Assembly: GCF_029846715.1 (NCBI RefSeq) | Contig: NZ_JARVWW010000035.1 | Location: 1 to 64,000, forward strand | DNA length: 64,000 nt | Direction of reading: 5' to 3' | Source: Bradyrhizobium nivariense | GTDB taxonomy: Bacteria; Pseudomonadota; Alphaproteobacteria; Rhizobiales; Xanthobacteraceae | Shown: one piece after another, positions 61,019-64,000 of the stretch | Numbering within the stretch: position 1 is the first letter of the stretch | Layout: every line of letters begins with the position of its first letter | Translations under genes and position numbers: made by a program | Notes under the pieces: generated by a model | Told to the model about the DNA's origin: nothing | Seen by the model: only the letters and a program-made list of their open reading frames with translations | Databases searched by the model: none

Positions 61019-62440
61019 TTATATTCCGGGGAGGACCAGCTCCGCCCGCAGGCCCCCGGTCGGCGCGCCGCCGAGCGAGAGGCTGCCGCCATAGAGCGCG
61101 GCGAGGTCGGTCACGATCGACAGCCCCAGTCCCGATCCGGGCTTGGACTCGTCGAGCCGCTGGCCGCGCCGGGAGACCTGGGCGCGCTCGGCCTCCGACA
61201 GGCCGCGGCCGTCGTCATCGACGATAATCCGCAGACGCGGGCCGGCGCCCGCCTGGTGCAGCGTCTCGACCAGGACCTCGATGAAGACCCGCGAGGCCGC
61301 CCATTTGCAGGCATTGTCGACGAGATTGCCGACCATCTCCTCCAGATCCTGCCGCTCGCCGCGAAACTTTGCCGACGGATCGGCCTCGGCCTCGACCACA
61401 ATGCCGCGGTCGCGATGGATCTTCTCCATGGTCCGCCGCAGCGCCTCGATGGCGGGCGCGACTTCCGTCACCGTCGCGACGACCGAGACCCGCGCCGCGA
61501 TGCGTGCGCGCTCGAGATGATGGGCGACCTGGTCGCGCATCACGTCCGCCTGCTCCATCACCTTGGCCGCGAACGGATCGGCGGCATGTGCGCCGGCCTC
61601 GTTCACGATGACCGAGAGCGGCGTCTTGATGGCGTGGGCGAGATTGCCGACATGGGTGCGCGCGCGCTCGACGATCTCGCGATTGGCATCGATCAGCGCG
61701 TTGGTCTCGCGCGCCAGCGGCGCGATCTCCACCGGGAATTCGCCCTCGAGCCGCTCCGCCCGCCCCGAGCGAATGTCGGCGATGGATTCCGAAATACGCT
61801 TGAGCGGCGCGAGGCCGAAGCGGACCTGGAACACGGTGGTCAGCAGCAGCACGATGCCGAGCGCGGTGAAGGTGCCGCCGAGATAATAATCGAAACTGCG
61901 CGTCTCGTCGAAAATCTCGGTGTCGTCGCCGGCGACGCTGACGAGAAATTTGCCGTCCGCGCCGAGATCGACCGGGCGCTCCACCATGCGCAGGTTCTGT
62001 CCTTCGGGACCGTCGACATAAGCGATCCGGATGCCGGCGGCGGTGAGCTCGGTGCCCTGCTCTTCCAGCTTCGGCAGCTTCTTGTCCCAGAGCGAGCGCG
62101 AGGAGCGCAGCTCCGGCTTTTCGGTGTCGGTCCGCGTGATCTGCCAGTACCAGCCGGACAGCGGCAGCTCGAACAGGGGCTCGCCGAGCGACTGGAACTG
62201 GCGGTCCGGCGGCTCGTCGGGGGTGGCGACCTCGGCGATCAACGTACGGAGATAGAGATTGAGCCGGCGGTCGAAGGCGCGCTCGGTGGCGTTCTTGTAG
62301 ACCGACGACAGCACCACCCCGGTGATGGCCAGGATCACCACGAGCCACGCGGTCGCCGACAGGAACAGGCGGTTCGCAAGCGAGCTGGCGGGCATCGGAA
62401 TGATCCCGGAGGCGCGGGGTGGCATAGTGTCGGAGCTCAT
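61019..62440 (-). CDS. Sensor histidine kinase, PhoQ/FeuQ-like
   Basis: Protein of 473 residues. Two membrane helices (ATAWLVVILAITGVVLSSVY and LGGTFTALGIVLLLTTVFQV) flank a periplasmic sensor domain of about 140 residues. A HAMP segment follows, then H-box H269 in NLAHAIKTPLSV, N-box NLVDNACKWA, and G-boxes IIVDDDGRGLS and GSGLGLSIV. It phosphorylates the regulator encoded upstream (62517-63188), from which it is separated by 76 bp holding a small tandem repeat. By homology the pair may sense divalent cations, iron or envelope state. Confidence 0.92.
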   Translation of the reverse strand: MSSDTMPPRASGIIPMPASSLANRLFLSATAWLVVILAITGVVLSSVYKNATERAFDRRLNLYLRTLIAEVATPDEPPDRQFQSLGEPLFELPLSGWYWQITRTDTEKPELRSSRSLWDKKLPKLEEQGTELTAAGIRIAYVDGPEGQNLRMVERPVDLGADGKFLVSVAGDDTEIFDETRSFDYYLGGTFTALGIVLLLTTVFQVRFGLAPLKRISESIADIRSGRAERLEGEFPVEIAPLARETNALIDANREIVERARTHVGNLAHAIKTPLSVIVNEAGAHAADPFAAKVMEQADVMRDQVAHHLERARIAARVSVVATVTEVAPAIEALRRTMEKIHRDRGIVVEAEADPSAKFRGERQDLEEMVGNLVDNACKWAASRVFIEVLVETLHQAGAGPRLRIIVDDDGRGLSEAERAQVSRRGQRLDESKPGSGLGLSIVTDLAALYGGSLSLGGAPTGGLRAELVLPGI

Positions 62441-62477
62441 GACCCGACCAAGGCCCCTGTCGGGCCGCCCGTCAAGC

Positions 62478-62521
62478 CAAGATACTTCTAGACAAGATAC
62501 TTCGAGACAACACGCTTCAAG
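62478..62521. repeat. Three 15-bp tandem repeats between regulator and kinase genes
   Basis: Units CAAGATACTTCTAGA, CAAGATACTTCGAGA and CAACACGCTTCAAG follow each other in the gap of the two-component operon; the last enters the 3' end of the regulator gene. Such duplications in an intercistronic gap may alter the spacing between, or coupling of, the two cistrons. Confidence 0.85.
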
Positions 62522-63188
62522 CGCCGGGGGCCGGCGGGGTCAGGAGATAGCCGAGGCCACGGACGGTCTGGATGATGTCGACGTCGAGCTTCTTGCGGAT
62601 GCGGCCGACGAAGACCTCAATGGTGTTGGAGTCGCGGTCGAAGTCCTGGTCGTAGAGATGCTCGACCAGCTCGGTACGGGACACCACGCGGCCCGAATGG
62701 TGCATCAGGTAGGCCAGAAGCCGATATTCGTGCGAGGTCATCTTGACCGGATTGCCTGATACGCTGACCCGCCCGGTCCTGGTGTCGAGCGTGACGGGGC
62801 CGCAGCTCAGCTCGCTCTGGGCATGGCCGGTGGAGCGGCGCAGCAGGGCGCGGATGCGCGCCAGCACCTCCTCCAGGTGGAACGGCTTTGCGACATAGTC
62901 GTCGGCGCCGGCGTCGAAGCCCTGGACCTTGTCGCTCCAACGGTCGCGTGCGGTGAGGATCAGGACCGGCATGGTGCGGCCGTTGCGGCGCCAGGCCTCC
63001 AGCACCGAGATGCCGTCCTTCTTCGGCAGGCCGATGTCGAGCACCACGGCGTCGTAGGGCTCGTTGTCACCGAGATAATGCCCCTCCTCCCCGTCAAAGG
63101 CGCGATCGACGACGTAGCCGGCGTCGGTCAGCGCCTTGGTGAGCTGGCGATTGAGATCGGGGTCGTCCTCAACGACGAGCAGGCGCAC
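62517..63188 (-). CDS. OmpR/PhoP-family response regulator, FeuP-like
   Basis: Protein of 223 residues. The receiver has D8/D9 (VVEDDPD), phosphoacceptor D51 (VVLDIGLPKKDG) and the lysine in GADDYVAKPF. The winged helix carries NTIEVFVGRIRKKLD and IQTVRGLGYLL. It is the first gene of a regulator-kinase operon; the order regulator then kinase and the sequence fit the PhoPQ/FeuPQ group of alphaproteobacteria. It is intact, in contrast to the pair at 52 kb. Confidence 0.93.
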   Translation of the reverse strand: MRLLVVEDDPDLNRQLTKALTDAGYVVDRAFDGEEGHYLGDNEPYDAVVLDIGLPKKDGISVLEAWRRNGRTMPVLILTARDRWSDKVQGFDAGADDYVAKPFHLEEVLARIRALLRRSTGHAQSELSCGPVTLDTRTGRVSVSGNPVKMTSHEYRLLAYLMHHSGRVVSRTELVEHLYDQDFDRDSNTIEVFVGRIRKKLDVDIIQTVRGLGYLLTPPAPGA

Positions 63189-63418
63189 GCTTCTCTCCAG
63201 AATTAGGCCGCATGAACACCAGCAGAGATGAGCAATTCCGGCGTGAACTGAATATGAACGCGGGGAACCGGCCGCGTTACTTTTTGGTCATATACGACCT
63301 GTTCGCGGTCAACGCACTGCGCCCGCCAGACCACCGGATGAACCGGCGGCATGGCGGGCGCAGTGTGCCGCGTTACGCGGCGAGTCGGAAGGTGCGAACC
63401 GTCCGGTCGATGTGCCGG

Positions 63419-63574
63419 TCAGGTCCGGAAGAACACGAACCAGATGACGGCGAGGATCAGGATCGCAAGCCCGGTCGAAATGGCGAGCAGCGCCGCCACC
63501 GACGGCCCGGGCTCGCCCTGGCGCGCCTCGGTCGGAGTTTCCACGATCTGACGTTGGTCTCGCGTGGTTGCCAT
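63419..63574 (-). CDS. Small single-pass membrane protein
   Basis: Protein of 51 residues starting MATTRDQRQIVETPTEARQG, with one C-terminal membrane helix (VAALLAISTGLAILILAVIW). GAGG stands 5 bases upstream of ATG 63574. Proteins of this type are common in Bradyrhizobium and of unknown role. The upstream open frame to 63694 is ignored because the binding site decides for the inner ATG. Confidence 0.65.
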   Translation of the reverse strand: MATTRDQRQIVETPTEARQGEPGPSVAALLAISTGLAILILAVIWFVFFRT

Positions 63575-63810
63575 GGTGTCCTCAATCTCTGGCTGTCGCG
63601 CCGGATGGCCGCGACCTCCTTGCGGCGGGATGTCCCCGTGGCAACGCATGATTGGATATGATGTTCCGGCTTTTGCGGCCGGATCAGGCTGCAACCGCGC
63701 GCCGGGCGGCCGGTTAACGCAGTTGCAAGATTCCGCAATCCGCCTTGCTATGATTCGTTGTTCCCCGATGGTATCTTCGTCTTCTGTCCCCGTTGCGTTT
63801 GGAGTAGCCC

Positions 63811-64000
63811 ATGGCCCCCCGCGCCAATTGGAAGGGTTTTCTGCGTTTGTCGCTCGTGACCTGCCCGGTCGCGCTCTATCCGGCCACGTCGGATACCGAG
63901 AAGGTCTCGTTCAACCAGATCAACCGCAAGACCGGCCACCGGATCAAGTACCTCAAGGTCGACGCCGAGACCGGTGACGAGGTGACCTCCGAGGACATCG
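63811..64000 (+). CDS. ku: Ku protein for non-homologous end joining, 5' part
   Basis: The frame opens at ATG 63811 (GGAG upstream) with MAPRANWKGFLRLS, continues TCPVALYPATSDTEKVSFNQ and INRKTGHRIKY, and runs off the window end. This is the beta-barrel N-terminus of bacterial Ku, which binds DNA ends as a homodimer and recruits LigD. Only the first 63 codons are visible. Rhizobia often carry several ku/ligD copies; the partner ligase would lie outside the window. Confidence 0.93.
   Translation, partial: MAPRANWKGFLRLSLVTCPVALYPATSDTEKVSFNQINRKTGHRIKYLKVDAETGDEVTSEDI

Noticed and set aside
59603..62491. Long antisense frames (422 and 411 codons) opposite the helical hypothetical and the histidine kinase.
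   Set aside because: Composition is typical of antisense shadows and the sense proteins are coherent, so these were not called.
1..64000. tRNA, rRNA and CRISPR arrays.
   Set aside because: Read through both strands for conserved tRNA arms, rRNA segments and regularly spaced repeats; none were recognisable by eye.

Overview
The window looks like a chromosomal stretch of a Bradyrhizobium or close relative (Rhizobiales). It is GC-rich with tightly overlapping operons. It carries the alphaproteobacterial cytochrome c maturation operon (ccmI-E-F-H, called cycHJKL in rhizobia), a PhoP/FeuP-type two-component pair, the start of a bacterial Ku gene, and many small proteins of kinds I associate with Bradyrhizobium. 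I see no rRNA, tRNA, CRISPR array or intact insertion sequence.

Region 1 (1-1.3 kb) is decayed DNA: short direct repeats resembling an IS end and a frameshifted MocR-type helix-turn-helix remnant.

Region 2 (1.3-14.8 kb) is the most unusual part, a compact accessory biosynthetic locus built around a stand-alone amino acid:carrier-protein ligase (a class II aminoacyl-tRNA-synthetase homologue). One minus-strand operon encodes an acyl-CoA-dehydrogenase-like flavoenzyme, the ligase, an O-acylhomoserine sulfhydrylase-type PLP enzyme, a MetA-type homoserine acyltransferase and a cytochrome P450. The divergent plus-strand operon encodes two carrier proteins, two adenylate-forming ligases and a FabG-type reductase. 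A separate class IV aminotransferase lies 3 kb away. A 17-bp identical block containing the palindrome GAGGTACCTC, inside a 62-bp similar region, lies both upstream of the aminotransferase and between the divergent operons, so all three units are probably co-regulated. My inference is a small amino-acid-derived metabolite made on carrier proteins; the product is unknown.

Region 3 (14.9-31.3 kb) holds two LuxR-type regulators (one with a receiver lacking its phosphorylation residues), a type I secretion pair (HlyD adaptor and an ABC exporter with a duplicated C39-like domain), a probable cargo (a GH16 glycanase with an odd repeat-rich, His-rich tail), two GalE epimerases, a UDP-xylose synthase, a glycosyltransferase and a GH5 glycanase.

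Region 4 (31.4-49.5 kb) is a polysaccharide assembly locus. It has an ATP-grasp gene with an internal deletion, a sugar-related beta-propeller protein, a flavin monooxygenase-like protein, two GT4 and one GT2 glycosyltransferases, a polytopic membrane protein, a Wzx-like flippase, a methyltransferase, a Wza/ExoF-like export protein, a repeat-rich coiled-coil protein and periplasmic accessory proteins. Regions 3 and 4 together encode nucleotide-sugar supply, assembly, flipping, export and enzymatic trimming of an extracellular polysaccharide. Region 5 (49.5-52 kb) is a string of small conserved genes and ends at a truncated histidine-kinase gene, which looks like a rearrangement junction.

Region 6 (52-64 kb) is conserved core chromosome: an OmpR-type regulator that has lost its kinase, a DegP protease, ccmHFEI, two conserved hypotheticals, a PhoPQ/FeuPQ-like pair, a small membrane protein and the 5' end of ku.
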